A stretch of DNA of 64,000 nucleotides from Saccopteryx bilineata (GCF_036850765.1 NC_089494.1:234316779-234380778), one strand, 5' to 3'; positions 46,169 through 57,974 are shown, counted from the stretch's first letter. The notes: a model not told the origin generated them from the sequence alone. Numbers and translations: made by a program.

Positions 46169-48688
46169 ATCTCTGTTTGATTTGTTTTCATAGTTTCAAT
46201 TTCCTTGGTGAAGTATTCTTTCTGTTCATTGAATTGTTTTTTGAGCTCCCTAAATTGCCTTTCTGTGCTTTCTTGTATATCCCTGAGTATTTTTAGGACT
46301 TGAACTTTAAATTCTCTATAATTTAAGTCCAAGATTTCTAAGCTATTGAAATTTTTTTCTATAGATTTTTCCTCATCTATCTGAGCTATATCACTGTCTT
46401 TTGTATCCATGATATTCGATTTCTTTTTCTTTAATGGAATTTGAGAGGGGTATTGTTAATAACACTAATAAGAGTTGATAAAAAAATTTTGAGGAAATGC
46501 AGTGAAAAACTAAAAATTCTATTGCTCTAAGTGGAACAAAAATACATTGGACAGAGGGCCTGGGTTGGTGGAGAGTGACAAAGAGGCAAAAAACGAGGGA
46601 AGAACCCACAAAATGCCACAAGGAAAAAGTTTGGATCAAGAATAAAATAATTTGGCCCTGGCCGGTTGGCTCAGCGGTAGAGCGTCGGCCTAGCGTGCGG
46701 AGGACCCGGGTTCGATTCCCGGCCAGGGCACACAGGAGAAGCGCACATTTGCTTCTCCACCCCTCCGCCGCGCTTTCCTCTCTGTCTCTCTCTTCCCCTC
46801 CCGCAGCCAAGGCTCCATTGGAGTAAAGATGGCCCGGGCACTGGGGATGGCTCTGTGGCCTCTGCCTCAGGCGCTAGAGTGGCTCTGGTCGCAACATGGC
46901 GACCCCCAGGATGGGCAGAGCATCGTCCCCTGGTGGGCAGAGCATCGCCCCATGGTGGGCGTGCCGGGTGGATCCCGGTCGGGCGCATGCGGGAGTCTGT
47001 CTGACTGTCTGTCCCTGTTTCCAGCTTCAGAAAAATGCAAAAAAAAAAAAAAAAAAAAAAAAAAAAGAATAAAATAATTTGTTGTAAATGATGGTGGAAT
47101 GAGAGAAAGAATGGAAGAGAGAAGAAAGAAAAAGAGAAAAAAGAAGAAAAAGATAAAAAGCAAAGTAAAAAGCACACAAAATGCCACAAAGAAAAAATTT
47201 GAATCCAGAATAAAATAATTTGTTTGTGAGTGAGATTTGAATGAGAGAAAAAGTGAAAGAGAAAAGAAACAAAGAGAAAGAGAGAAAAAAATTAAGTTAA
47301 GTTTTTTGGAATGTAACACTCATAGAAAAAACAAAGAATGAAAAATGTAACATCTATGGGTAATAATGTTCAAAATGAAAAGAAAAGAATAAAACAGAAA
47401 GAGGATAAAATGCCCAAGGTGAAAGGAAAAAAAAAAAAGATAAAAAGTACAAGAAATAAAATGGAAAAAGTTATAAAGACTGGATTTTTCCTGGTTTTGA
47501 GAAATTATCTTCTTACTTTTTCTTTCTTCTCTCTCTTTTTGACTGGTGGTGCTGTACCCCAGGTTCTGCCCCTATGGCACTCTTAGGCAGAGATTTGCTG
47601 TTGTGTTGCTATGGTGATGACATAAAGTAGGCCTCAGTCCCGTTGGTAGGTGGGGCTTGTTAGTGTTTACAGGCTCTGACAATGGGAGAGTTCATTTTCC
47701 CAGAGTCTCTCCCCAAATCTCTCCTTCCTTAACCACAGCCTGGGGACCCAGCTGAGAAGTTGCCCCAGCCACTGCCTGGAGAGCAAGAGGCTCTAAGAGC
47801 TGCCAAATCCCCCCTGTATCCCCACTCAATGCAGGGTTCTGGGTAAAGCTTTGCCAGCCAGAGCTGCCAGTGTAATCAGGCAGGGCTGGGAGCCGATTGC
47901 CTTTCAGGTGTCTTTCTATGAGCCTCGGGGCATGTCTAGTATGCCTCAGCACTCCGCAGGTCTGCTCTCCAGAGGCTGTCTGCAAGCTGCCTGCACGCCC
48001 TTCCCCCCACCACTTCCACAGTTCTCTTCCCCAGAAGTGTGCTTTGTTAGCCTGTATGGCTGGCAGATGTGCAGCACCCAGACAGGTCCAGGTATAAGGA
48101 AGCTGGCTTTCATGCACTTCCCCTGTGCTGTTATTTGGGAAGCCAGGATTATTCAGAAACTCTGGTCACAGCCCACACGGAGGGTCACTACTGACAGTCT
48201 CCTACCCAGCCTGTCCGTCCAGGAATGCAGGCACCCATACCCGAAGCGCCAGGTGGATCCACTCTCACACTGCCCGCGCTTGCCATCTGGGATACCGGGA
48301 GTGAACAAGGCAACTGCTAGCCCCCCTCTGCCAGGGTCTGCTGCTGGCATTAGCTCCTTGTGGGCTGAGCTGCGGGCACACTCTCTCCTCAGCTTGAAGG
48401 TCTCTGCCCTAGCCCAGCTTTGTCTGTGCCCCCAGCCCTCAATTTCTCTCAGTTCCAAGTGAAAGCAGCCCTTGCTCAGGGCAGTGAGGAAAGCAAAATA
48501 CTGTGTTCTCCGTCTTATCTCCTTCAGAGTGGATTATATATTCAGCCACCTTTCCACCCAATCGTACCTTGTTTGATGTATGTGTATTTCAGATGCTCCT
48601 GATATTGTATTTCTGTCTCTAGTTGTTGAATTTGTTGAAGTTTTAGGGAGAGGTATTGGAAGCACTCCTCACGGCACCATTTCTCTGA
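46169..48688 (-). mobile_element. L1 5' segment (5' UTR and ORF1 N-terminus)
   Basis: On the minus strand a 5' UTR from about 48688 leads to an ORF1 start at 46410 (MDTKDSDIAQ) and about 80 residues ending at TNQTEM. The strand then switches at 46168. ORF1 residues 1 to about 91 lie here and residues from about 94 onward in the inverted segment, with no overlap. A SINE is inserted at 46654-47064. Confidence 0.9.
46654..47064 (+). mobile_element. tRNA-derived SINE, type A2, inside the L1 5' UTR
   Basis: Full-length copy with a perfect 16-base TSD AAGAATAAAATAATTT (46638-46653 and 47065-47080) and a pure A tail of about 27. It shares the A2 diagnostic changes with the copy at 24964-25319. Confidence 0.97.
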
Positions 48689-48689
48689 C

Positions 48690-50077
48690 CAAACCATATC
48701 TATTAATAACAAATTTTGGTTAAATAGTTGCATAAAACACGGTTTTTAATTAGAAAATGATAAATACACCCAAATATCACTCCAAATTAGTGATTTCCTT
48801 TGATATTTAGTTTTACTAAATGAGTATTTTTTCCTTACAGTTATTATTAAAATTAATGGGCATGTAAGTATAATTATAATATAAAATATTACAAATATTT
48901 TTATTATGCATTTATCATAGTATAGGTGTCACTGTTGCAATGAATAAAATGTTTCTTTTATTTACGATATTTTCTTCGATTTATTTTTGTCCTCCTTTAC
49001 ATTGTAAAAAAGTCACCTTTTCAGAGTGGGACTGAATGAGATGCATATGTTAAATACCTATGACATATCCTGAACTAAGGCTGTGTCAAACATTTTGTAG
49101 AACTTATGGTAACTTAGGCTTGTGGGGTCAAAAGAGGTTTTGTGGAGGGTATGAAATTTCTACTGACACCTAAACAAGTATGAGTTTGGGCAAGACTGTG
49201 GAAGCTAAAGTAGGGGAGGAATTTCAAGCTGAGGCCATCACAGTAAGTTCTTGAATAAGGTCTTTTCATTCAAAGTTTTTTTTTTGTTATGTTGATGATG
49301 GGAAATAAACAATTCTTAACAGGGCCACTGTTTGCACTGTTTGTGTGAAGTTTTTACCTTCTCCCCACGTCTGCAAGGATTTTTTCTGAGAATTCTAGTT
49401 TCCTCTCATAATTCACATGAGTTTAACTGACGTGTCTAAATTGTCCCAGTCTGAGTGAGTGTGGGTGTGTGTAGCTGGTTCCAGCAATGGAAACATATCT
49501 TGTTCAGATTGGGTCCCGCTTTGCATCCTGAGCTGCTGGGAGAGGCTCCGCCCCCCAACCCCGCCCATGACCCTGAACTGGAACAAGCAAGGGTGCAAAA
49601 AAATTGTTTTACTTGTTTTTTTATTAGTCTTTCTTAAATGTCTGTGTAGTTTATATCTAATTCAATGTTTAATATTGGAAAGGTTTTGGGTCTTAGTTTA
49701 GTAGTTGGATGTTTTTATAGTCAGAAATATGACACAGAAACTTAACTCTTGTTTATATCAATTAGCTTATGATAAAATTGGTTTCATTGTAAGTCATTTC
49801 ATTAAAAGTTGTAATTTCCAAGAATCTATGGAGGATGTTAAGTGAGGATTTATTCCACATGCAGAGTCTCAGAGCAGAATACTCACAGTTTGGCCAGAAG
49901 GTGGTTCAAGAAGAGATGAGGAAGGAAAGGAGAGGATAGTGCTATATGATAAAACTGACTGGAGAAATTGTGATATATTTGTGAAACATGTTATAGGGGA
50001 TGCTAAAGAGCTTGTAGTGTAACCTGGAAAATATGGATCATCCTTCCAGAGACATGATGTAATCAGACTTAGAAACA
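48690..50077 (+). other. Intron 2: no exon recognised
   Basis: AT-rich sequence with no young repeat recognised. The 80-codon frames near 49459 lack splice edges. Confidence 0.45.
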
Positions 50078-50085
50078 TTTTAGAG

Positions 50086-50183
50086 CAGCGGTTCTTAACC
50101 AACTTCCGATGGCTTTAGGCGACCCCTGTGTGTTGGTCGTTCGACCCCCACCGGGGTCGCGACCCACAGGTTGAGAACCACTG
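50086..50183 (-). mobile_element. SPIN-like hAT MITE (98 bp)
   Basis: Termini CAGCGGTTCTTAACC and GGTTGAGAACCACTG are inverted repeats, flanked by a perfect 8-bp TSD TTTTAGAG (50078-50085 and 50184-50191). The inner sequence ('ggctttaggcgacccctgtg', 'gtcgttcgacccccac', 'ggggtcgcgacccacagg') matches the right end of the SPIN family of hAT transposons as I remember it. Only the two tips remain, so it is strongly deleted inside. SPIN elements are known for horizontal transfer among tetrapods. Confidence 0.85.
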
Positions 50184-50329
50184 TTTTAGAGGAATCACTC
50201 TGGCTACAGAGTGAGCACAGTGCAGTTTTGCAGAAGTGTTAAGCACAAGACAATAGTGATCCAGGTGAAGGCAGTAGTATGTATAGAAGAGGAGGATGGA
50301 TTTGAAAGTTCAAGGCCAGAAAGACAAAA

Positions 50330-50460
50330 TGTCAATTCCATTCTGATGCTCTCTAACTGGTACCTTGGGCAAGTTCTTTGAGATCCCTGAGTCACACTTA
50401 CTCCAATGTAAATAAGATGAATCATTTATTCTCATAATTATATATTATATTATATTTATG
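50330..50460 (+). repeat. MIR-like fragment
   Basis: 'ctaactggtaccttgggcaa' and 'ctttgagatccctgagtcac' match the MIR core. A second weak patch lies near 50550-50690. Confidence 0.6.
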
Positions 50461-50704
50461 GCTAATATTTATTAAACATGTGAGATATTGGCTAAACATA
50501 TAATATGTATCATTTTATAAGCAATCTTATATGGTAAGTAATTTCAGCCCATTTTAAAAGGAAAGAAACAGGCATAAATGAATAGGAAAGCTCTTTTCCT
50601 GAGGTTTCCAAATTTGCAACAGATCGTGCAGACAGGTAGTCTGGTCCCAGAGGCAGTGTTCTTCTTAACCTCATTCTTGGTGTTTCCATGAAGATAACAT
50701 GCAA

Positions 50705-51967
50705 TGATATTCTAATTATCTATCTCAAGCTCTAACAACCACTATAGACATTCATTATGTGACAGCTATCATTTGAGTGTAGTGTCTAATTCTAATAACA
50801 TGTCTTAAGGATTCTTGGGAACATGTCTAATATTTCATGCCAATCTCTGTTAATAGAAAAATTCATTACTGGTCAAACTCAGTCATTCACCTAGGATTGA
50901 ATGCCAGGTTGGTTCAAGTATGTTCTAGCCATGATGTCAGATGGATGGAGCAGCCAAAATCTCTGCTCAGTTCACTATGATATAACCTCAGCTGTAAATT
51001 CCAGCAGGGGCATTCCCTGAGGCAAAGATTCAAGCATAAATAGTTTCTGTAGGAGTCAATCCCAGGAAACATCCACAGGGAGTGAGAGTAAAAACAGCCT
51101 ATAGGTGCATTATTGAGCAAATTACCTCTGGGCAATAGAGCTTTACTCCACTGACAGTCAGAAAGAGAAGAGTTCCAGTTATCCTTCCAAAGGGTCAGAG
51201 AAACTGGAAGTGTCCATTTCTCCACTATCTGTCCATCAATAGTTATAGATTGCTCTGGGACATTAATCCTTAGCACTCACCTCACCTTCCTCTTGAGCCA
51301 AAAACATTGGGCGGCCAAACAAAGAGCTGTAGACCAAGAGTCTGAGGTATTCAGAACTAATAAGTTTTGTGCAGAAGCCAGAGTGGGGTTATGGATGGGG
51401 CCCTGGCAGTATCTGCAATATAGACATGTTAAAAATGAGAATAATGTGAAGGAGAAAGTGATAAATGTGCAGATATTTTAAGGACAAATAAATATTAAAA
51501 ATTCTCCCTGTTAAAAATAAGAGAAAAGATCCCCTTCTTCTTTTGGAATTGTAAGTGTTTACCAATCATTAAAAAATATATTTGAAAGCATTTTATAAAT
51601 TGCAAATACCTTTATTTTTATTACCTTTTCTGTCTCTCTATATGAAAAATTTGATAGTGTGTTATGTATAAACTAACCCTGCCCTTTCCAAATTAGTTTG
51701 TTTCTATATCTTTTTCTCCCTCTGCACTTTAAGCATAGACTTGACTCCCTTAATCTCAGAGATCTGTTGGGACCTGACCCCCCAAACTTGGTTACCAGAA
51801 TGTTGGACAATCTGGACTTGCCAGTGTCACCATTGAAATGACATCCCTCAAAATAGCAGCAGTTACTTTTTTAGATTGTACATCTACAGATGAATAATTG
51901 TGCCATTTTCACTTCAATTCCTGACAGTCAGGATCAGCTTGTAAAAGGTTGTTAAAACAACATGCTT
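50705..51967 (+). other. Intron 2: no exon recognised
   Basis: Unique-looking AT-rich sequence. The 120-codon minus frame at 50914-51276 has no domain and no supporting splice or start context. Confidence 0.4.
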
Positions 51968-52121
51968 AGCCTGACCAGGCAGCGGTGCAATGCATAGAGT
52001 ATTGGCCTGTGATGCTGGGAACCCAGGTTCAAAACCCCAAGGCCACCAGCTTGAGTGTGGGCTCATTAGGTTTGAACATGGGCTCACTAGCTTGAGCACA
52101 GGGTCTCCGGCCTGAGTATCT
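51968..52121 (+). mobile_element. tRNA-derived SINE, type C, 3'-truncated
   Basis: Head 'gcctgaccaggcagcggtgc' and two 'cttgagc' units are present, but the sequence leaves the family after 'ggcctgagtatc' with no tail. It is an old or rearranged copy. Confidence 0.8.
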
Positions 52122-54324
52122 TTAATAAAGCTGTAGACAGTTTGGGAAACACCTCTGTGCCATGAAGTTCATTTCACAGACCATGGGAGGTTACTCATCT
52201 ACCTGTGAGACACCGGGAATGTTCAGAGAGCAAGAAAGTGTTTGTGGTTCCAAATGAGGAGCAATATCCTAACAAGCAAAACTGCTTGAACAGCAGCAGC
52301 TCCACACTGTCAAAGCCTCAATAGAGCGTTTAGAAGTGAAGGCTTACAGACTGTGACTGTTTATTCACTTCCAGGAAATGATGAAGGACATTTTACAGAC
52401 TAGACAGATATTTTGTGACAAGAAACAACCAAAATATCAAAGGGACAGCTAGGTCAAGTGAGGAAAAACAATAAAGATGTAAATAGTAAAACAGAAATTA
52501 TCTTGAGACTGAAATCTCATACCTTCCTTTTATAAGCCATGATAATAGAAAGCCAAACACATACCTAAATTCTGGTCTTCTACTATTTGTTTTCTGTTTT
52601 GGTGAAAACATATCATAGATTTCTGGTTTCAATGACTTCATCTTTTATATTTGGGGCATTTCTCACCTAGGATTTTTCAAAAACATCATAATTAATTCCA
52701 CTTTTATTTGGTTGTGGAGGAAATATTTTACTGGACTTTTGATAGGTGTTAAGCCTGACACTTAGCTCTGGGAATTTAGTTTTAAAAAGACAGGGACCTT
52801 CCCTCAGTAAAGTTAAATAATTAAAGAAGTAATGAAAAGTAAATCAGCCATCACAATACAGTGCAATGAGAACTTCAATATGGGGTGATTACTGATCCAT
52901 CTCAGGAAATACATATTAAACACCTTCAATGTGCCCACCAATATGTTAGACGGTAACAAAAATACAAAATAAACCAGATGCTGCTGCTCTCTTAAACGGG
53001 ATATTCATAAATCAAAGTGTGTCCTAGGGTGTGAACAGACACCTACGATTTAGCTCTTGGATCTGTAACCACAGGTCACACCAAGTGCTCTTCAAACACA
53101 GTAAAACTAATGCAAGGTTATCTTTCTGTAGTGGGCATATCATGAAGGGTTGCTCTGCAACAATTGTTACAAGTGCCTCTTTAAGAGATTTAAAGGGTTT
53201 TCTTATATTATGCCAACACAAATTCAATTTAGTTTACTAACATGGAGGTCATAATTTGGAAGAAATATTGTTGCTTATAGCTTATGACATTTAACTGACT
53301 TTGAAGGTTGCATAAAGTTTTTTTTTTCTCTTGTTTGCTTGCTTGTTTTTAAAAAGAACATCTATATTACTTCAGAGTGGGAAATGGCAGATGATGTTTG
53401 GTCCTAGCTAGCAGTCCCTCGGACGGAGACACATACTGCTTTTTTGTGCATTTTTTGAAAAATTCCTTGGTCATTTACTTAGTCATACCCTTATTCCTTT
53501 TAATTACCTGGTGGCATCTGTTTCAAAATATGCAGCTTAAGCAACTTTCCCCATAAAAAATGTCTCTATTCTTGTTAACTACCTAGTAGAACTTAAAATT
53601 ATGAATCCTTAAGTGTCTTGACATATAAATTTTTTATTTTAATGGTAGGTTGAAGGATTCACTCTAGGTATATTGGCATTAAATTCAAACGAATTATAAA
53701 TCAAGTGCTAATGGATCTTGTAGACATTATAATCTCTCCAGTGCTCTAAGATCATTGTATAAGTGTCAAGAAAATCAAGTGAATAACATAAATATGCAAT
53801 TATATGTTCTTCTTCGGTTAGAGTAAATTATTGATCTGCTATTAGTATGACAGTAAGGTACTCACAAGTAGGTGGCCAGGAACTCCTAGACTAGTCATTC
53901 ACATGTACAAAATAAGTCAATGAAAATTTGCCTGAGATTCACATGGCCTACGTGCTTACAATCTAATGAGCTCCAGCAGCCTTGAGTGACCTCTAATTAC
54001 TCAAAGATTCACTACACTTCTGAAATCCCAAAACTGTCGGTGTCGGATCCTTATGTACAAATTCAGCAAATTCTAAACATTAGAGATATAACCATTTGAG
54101 GATAAAATGTTTTAAATGAAAGAGAAAAATGTTAACATTGAATTACACCAAGCAAAATAGCTATTGAATCAATAGCAACGTGCTGAAATACCAGGTATGA
54201 AGAAAATTAACAAATAACTACCTTTGAAGTTTATTCTTGACCTACTATAATTCTTTTTCTGCTATTATTTGTGACATTTAAAATTTTTCACACTTAAACA
54301 TTTTCTCTTTTTTATTTTGAATAG
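52122..54324 (+). other. Intron 2, 3' part: no repeat or further exon recognised
   Basis: AT-rich, unique-looking sequence leading to the exon at 54325. A pyrimidine-rich approach ('acattttctcttttttattt') precedes the acceptor. Confidence 0.45.
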
Positions 54325-54442
54325 GACAAAAATCACCCAGCTTGAGAAATATTCAAAGGTTCACAGAACAAAACCTGCTTTGGGAGAACATGTCAAATTT
54401 TTACTTAATGAGAAGACAGATACAGCTAATTATTTCTGGATG
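54325..54442 (+). CDS. Internal coding exon of the unidentified gene
   Basis: A pyrimidine-rich tract and acceptor 'ttttgaatag' (ending 54324) precede a 118-base exon with donor GGATG|GTAAGCC. Only one frame is open. It needs one leading base (G) to complete a codon, exactly what the previous exon (ending AA) supplies. The codons read TKITQLEKYSKVHRTKPALG and, at the end, HVKFLLNEKTDTANYFWM. It ends in phase 0, so the next exon should start on a codon boundary. The segment is basic and helical-looking with a Trp/Met end. I do not recognise the family. Together with the two upstream exons it gives 113 residues and no stop. Confidence 0.64.
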
Positions 54443-55114
54443 GTAAGCCTTGTAGCTACTAATATTTTTTAAAAAATAAGAAATATAAAATATGAAGTTC
54501 AATGAGTGGACTAATCCTTCTCAAAAAGCATATTAAAAAAATTAGGACTTGGCTGTCTTTTATTTCTAAAATTTTATTCTATATTTAGGAAAGAAATGAC
54601 TAGAAAATTGGTAAGAATCTAGAACTAAGTAAAGGCAGATACCGAAGAGAAGAACTGAGCTAAAGGTAGATTATGAGAGTGAAGAATGATCAGGAGCACG
54701 TGACTGAACGCTGCAGTTCAGACACTGGCAACAGGTGGAAGCCTTCGAGATGCTGGTGAAAGTATAACCAAAGGCTCTCATCTCTTTCAGAACCTCAGAA
54801 CACCCCATGTTCTCGGCCATGGTGTGGCCATCAAGCCTGGGACGTATTCATGACAGTGTTGTGGGTGTGACACACTTTGACCCTTTGGGATAGTGTAGAT
54901 GGCAATTGACTATATTAGAATCAGAAGCTCTACTGGATCATTCTTTATAACGATGTTTATTAAACATCCTTTGTTTTTGCCACATAATATTCCTTCAGCT
55001 TCTTATAAATAATACTCTAAATTTCCTGTGGAAAGCTGCTATATACGTAATTTAATGCCATGCCATGGAATTTGGGATACTTGGTTTCAGCAGACAGCTT
55101 TAATTAACCACAGT
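54443..55114 (+). other. Intron 3, start: no exon recognised
   Basis: AT-rich intronic sequence up to the next SINE. Confidence 0.45.
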
Positions 55115-55115
55115 G

Positions 55116-55488
55116 GGCCCTGGCCGGTTGGCTCAGTGGTAGAGCATCGGCCTGGCGTGCCGAAGTCCCGGGTTCGATTCCCGGTCAGGGCACACAGGAG
55201 AGGCACCCATCTTCTTCTCCACCCCTCCCCCTCTCCTTTCTCTCTCTCTCTCTCTTCCCCTCCCGCAGCCAAGGCTCCATTGGAGCAAAAGATGGCCCGG
55301 GAGCTGGGGATGGCTCCTTGGCCTCTGCCCCAGGCGCTAGAGTGACTCTGGTCGCGACAGAGCGATGCTCCGGATGGGCAGAGCATCGCCCCCTGGTGGG
55401 CGTGCCGGGTGGATCCCGGTCGGGTGCATGCGGGAGTCTGTCTGACTGCCTCCCCATTTCCAGCTTCAGAAAAATACAAAAAAAAAAA
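55116..55488 (+). mobile_element. tRNA-derived SINE, type A
   Basis: Full head, body and A-tail. The TSD AATTAACCACAGT lies on both sides (about 55102-55114 and 55489-55501). The body lacks one of the repeated GCCCCTGG units. Confidence 0.95.
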
Positions 55489-55892
55489 AATTAACCACAG
55501 TAATTTTTCAAGAGATGGACAAATGATATACTCAGAGACAGTGAAACACAATGGAGCTTTTGCTAGGAATCTTGAGGGATCCTCTATCTATTTCCTTTGA
55601 CTTTAAACCTAGCTGAATGTGGACAGGAGCTCTATAATGAACTTGTCCCTCATGGAGACAAAGAATGAAGACAACACCTATAAGGGAAAGCATTGCTGAG
55701 CTGAGAGATAAAATGGGACAAGGTTGTAGCTTGATTAAGTTGCCTCTGAAACTAGACTCATCCCAAGACTTTTCAAGTATACAAACAAACAAAAATCACT
55801 GTTTGTATTAAGCCAATTTTATTAATACTAACTTATGCGTGGACTTTTGCTAAAAATATAGAGAAGTGTTCTGGCAGAGTAAAAGAGATTTA

Positions 55893-56231
55893 AAGGCTCT
55901 GTCCAGTGACTCAGTGGGAAGAGCCTCTGCCCGGCATATGGGCGTACCAGCTTCAATTCCCAGTCAGGGCACACAGGAGAAGCAACCATCTGCTTCTCCC
56001 CTCTTCCATCTCCCTCTTTTTTCCCTCTTCCCCTTCTGCAGCCAGTGGCTCAATTGTTCAACTGGGACCCTGGGTGCTGAGGACAGCCCCATTGGCTCAC
56101 ATCAGTCTCCTTAGGCAATGAAAATAACTTGGTACTCTGAGCATCGGCTCCAGGTGGGGTTGCAGGTTGGATCCCAGTTAGAGTGCATGCAGGAATCTGC
56201 CTCATTATCACCCTTTTTACCTAAAAAAAAA
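55893..56231 (+). mobile_element. tRNA-derived SINE, older type A relative
   Basis: Diverged copy (head 'ggctctgtccagtgactcag') with a perfect TSD AAAAGAGATTTA (55881-55892 and 56232-56243). Confidence 0.93.
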
Positions 56232-56243
56232 AAAAGAGATTTA

Positions 56244-57590
56244 GAATTATAACCATCCATAAATAAATCTTAATTTTATTGCCACTAGAGGTATTACTCT
56301 GGGTAAGTGAAATAGCCTCTCTGAGTAAAGTTTTAATAGGGCATACAAATCATAAAATCCAAATGATCATGAAAAATATCTATGGAAAGCTTCTAAAACA
56401 GTGTATACCACATAGTAGGCACTCAAAAAATAGTGTTTAGTGTTTTTGCCTCTACAACAGAAATGATGAACCATGTGAGAAGTCTTTATTGATATTAATA
56501 AAAAACTAAATGCAAATTGTGGGGTAAAAAATATATATAAAACTTTTTATCTTGTTTTGTTAGGATGATAAATTCCAATTCTCCTTTTAGTTCTGAACCT
56601 TTGATTCTATAGTTCCTCAATGCAAAACATGTAATTATAAGTAAACAATATATTTATCACCACGTTTCTTAGATAAAAACAGAAAAATACATAGTTCATT
56701 GTTTTTTATGGCTAGCTACCCTGAAGTAGTGAAGTATTTATCCTGAAAGGGTAAATAATTGTTAAAAATTCTTTTTTGGAATTATAAACTTTATTAAACT
56801 GCTGCTTGTTTTCATACTTTTCTTCTTTTCTTTCTTCCTGCATAATTTAGCCAATAAGAAGAGGCAAGCAGGGTAGGAGCTGGTCAGGGATTGGAACAGT
56901 GGCAGCCCTTTGGAATAAGATGTTGAAGCCAGAGCAAGATGATAAGTGTGTGCCTGTGGGTAGGTGGCACTCGTAGGTTGTGAACAGAGCCTAAGCAGCG
57001 TGAAGAAAAGGTGTTCACATAGGGAGTAAGGGGGCAGGAACAGTAGCGAGGTAAGATTGGAAATATATCAAGAGAATGAATTCACTAGTAATTTGTTTAT
57101 CCAGATAAGAAAGTTAAGAATGTAGAAAAGTGAAAATTAGAATAAATGCTTGTTGCTGAAATAAAATTGAAGGCATCAATATGAACTTATGGGAATATTT
57201 ATATATTTTATGTTCATATATATATATATTCACATGTATACATTTAGAGATATATATGTACATGCATTCATACAAAACTCCTGACTCTACTGAGAAGGTC
57301 TGGAGCAGTGACATCCCAATAGCAATAAACACACCTAGTGTCCAGATCTTGGTTTCTAAATATATCTTCCCTCTAAAAGGCAGTAGGGCTTCTTGGGGGG
57401 GGGGGGGGATGGTTAATTTTAAAGCTGAGACAGAGAAATAAAATATGAGCTTGGAAGATATTGTTATCAGAGAGAAGAAATTGCTTAAAGAATGGTGAAG
57501 ATGTGTTAAAAGAATACAAGCTTAGCTTAAAAGACTATTTTCAGGAAAATTTGAATATCAAAATATATGACTGTAACAGATTCAAAGCTT
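56244..57590 (+). other. Non-coding stretch, no supported exon
   Basis: It includes TA-rich runs at about 57195-57260 and a G14 run at 57395-57408. A 42-codon open stretch after an acceptor-like site at 56853 is discussed under rejected items. Confidence 0.45.
57395..57408. repeat. G14 homopolymer
   Basis: Fourteen consecutive G on the plus strand; prone to length error and to G-quadruplex pairing. Confidence 0.9.
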
Positions 57591-57595
57591 TCTTT

Positions 57596-57970
57596 TTTTC
57601 TTTCTTTCTTTTTTTTTTTTTTCTGAAGCTGGAATCAGGGAGGCAGACAGACTCCTGCATGCGCCCGACCGGGATCCACCCAGCATGCCCACCAGGGGGC
57701 GACACTCTGCCCATTCGGGGCGTCACTCTATTGCGACCAGAGCTACTCTAGCACCTGAGGCAGAGGCCACGGAGCCATCCTCAGCATCTGGGCCAACTTT
57801 GCTCCAATGGAGTCTTGGCTGTGGGAGGGGAAGAGAGAGACAGAGAGGAAGGAGGGGGGAGGAGTGGAGAAGCAGATGGGTGCCTCTCCTGTGTGCCCTG
57901 GCCGGGAATCGAACCTGGGACTTCCGCACATCTGGCCAACACTCTACCACTGAGCCAACCGGCCAGGGCC
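57596..57970 (-). mobile_element. tRNA-derived SINE, type A (full length)
   Basis: Minus-strand copy with a poly(T)/CTTT side at the left and the head ending GGCCAGGGCC at 57970. The flanks AAAGCTTTC and AAAGCTATT form a decayed TSD. Some body positions ('caacatctggcc'-like) differ from the young copies. Confidence 0.93.
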
Positions 57971-57974
57971 TAAA

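Noticed and set aside
47851..48462. 203-codon frame antisense to the L1 5' UTR, possibly an ORF0-like product
   Set aside because: It starts at TTG rather than ATG, and the related frame in the first L1 (near 2628-2810) is short and diverges after about 20 residues. I do not support it as a gene.
45115..48688. Ordinary twin-priming inversion of L1
   Set aside because: Twin priming inverts the 5' part and leaves the 3' part with its A-tail beside it. Here the inner part is flipped and the 5' end is in its normal place.
50914..51276. 120-codon minus frame
   Set aside because: No recognisable domain, no splice signals, and ordinary AT-rich codon content; probably chance.
56854..56980. Possible exon after 'tgcataatttag', open for about 42 codons
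   Set aside because: The donor side is weak ('cctgtgggtaggtg') and the composition looks like an old repeat. Phase 0 is allowed, but nothing else supports it.
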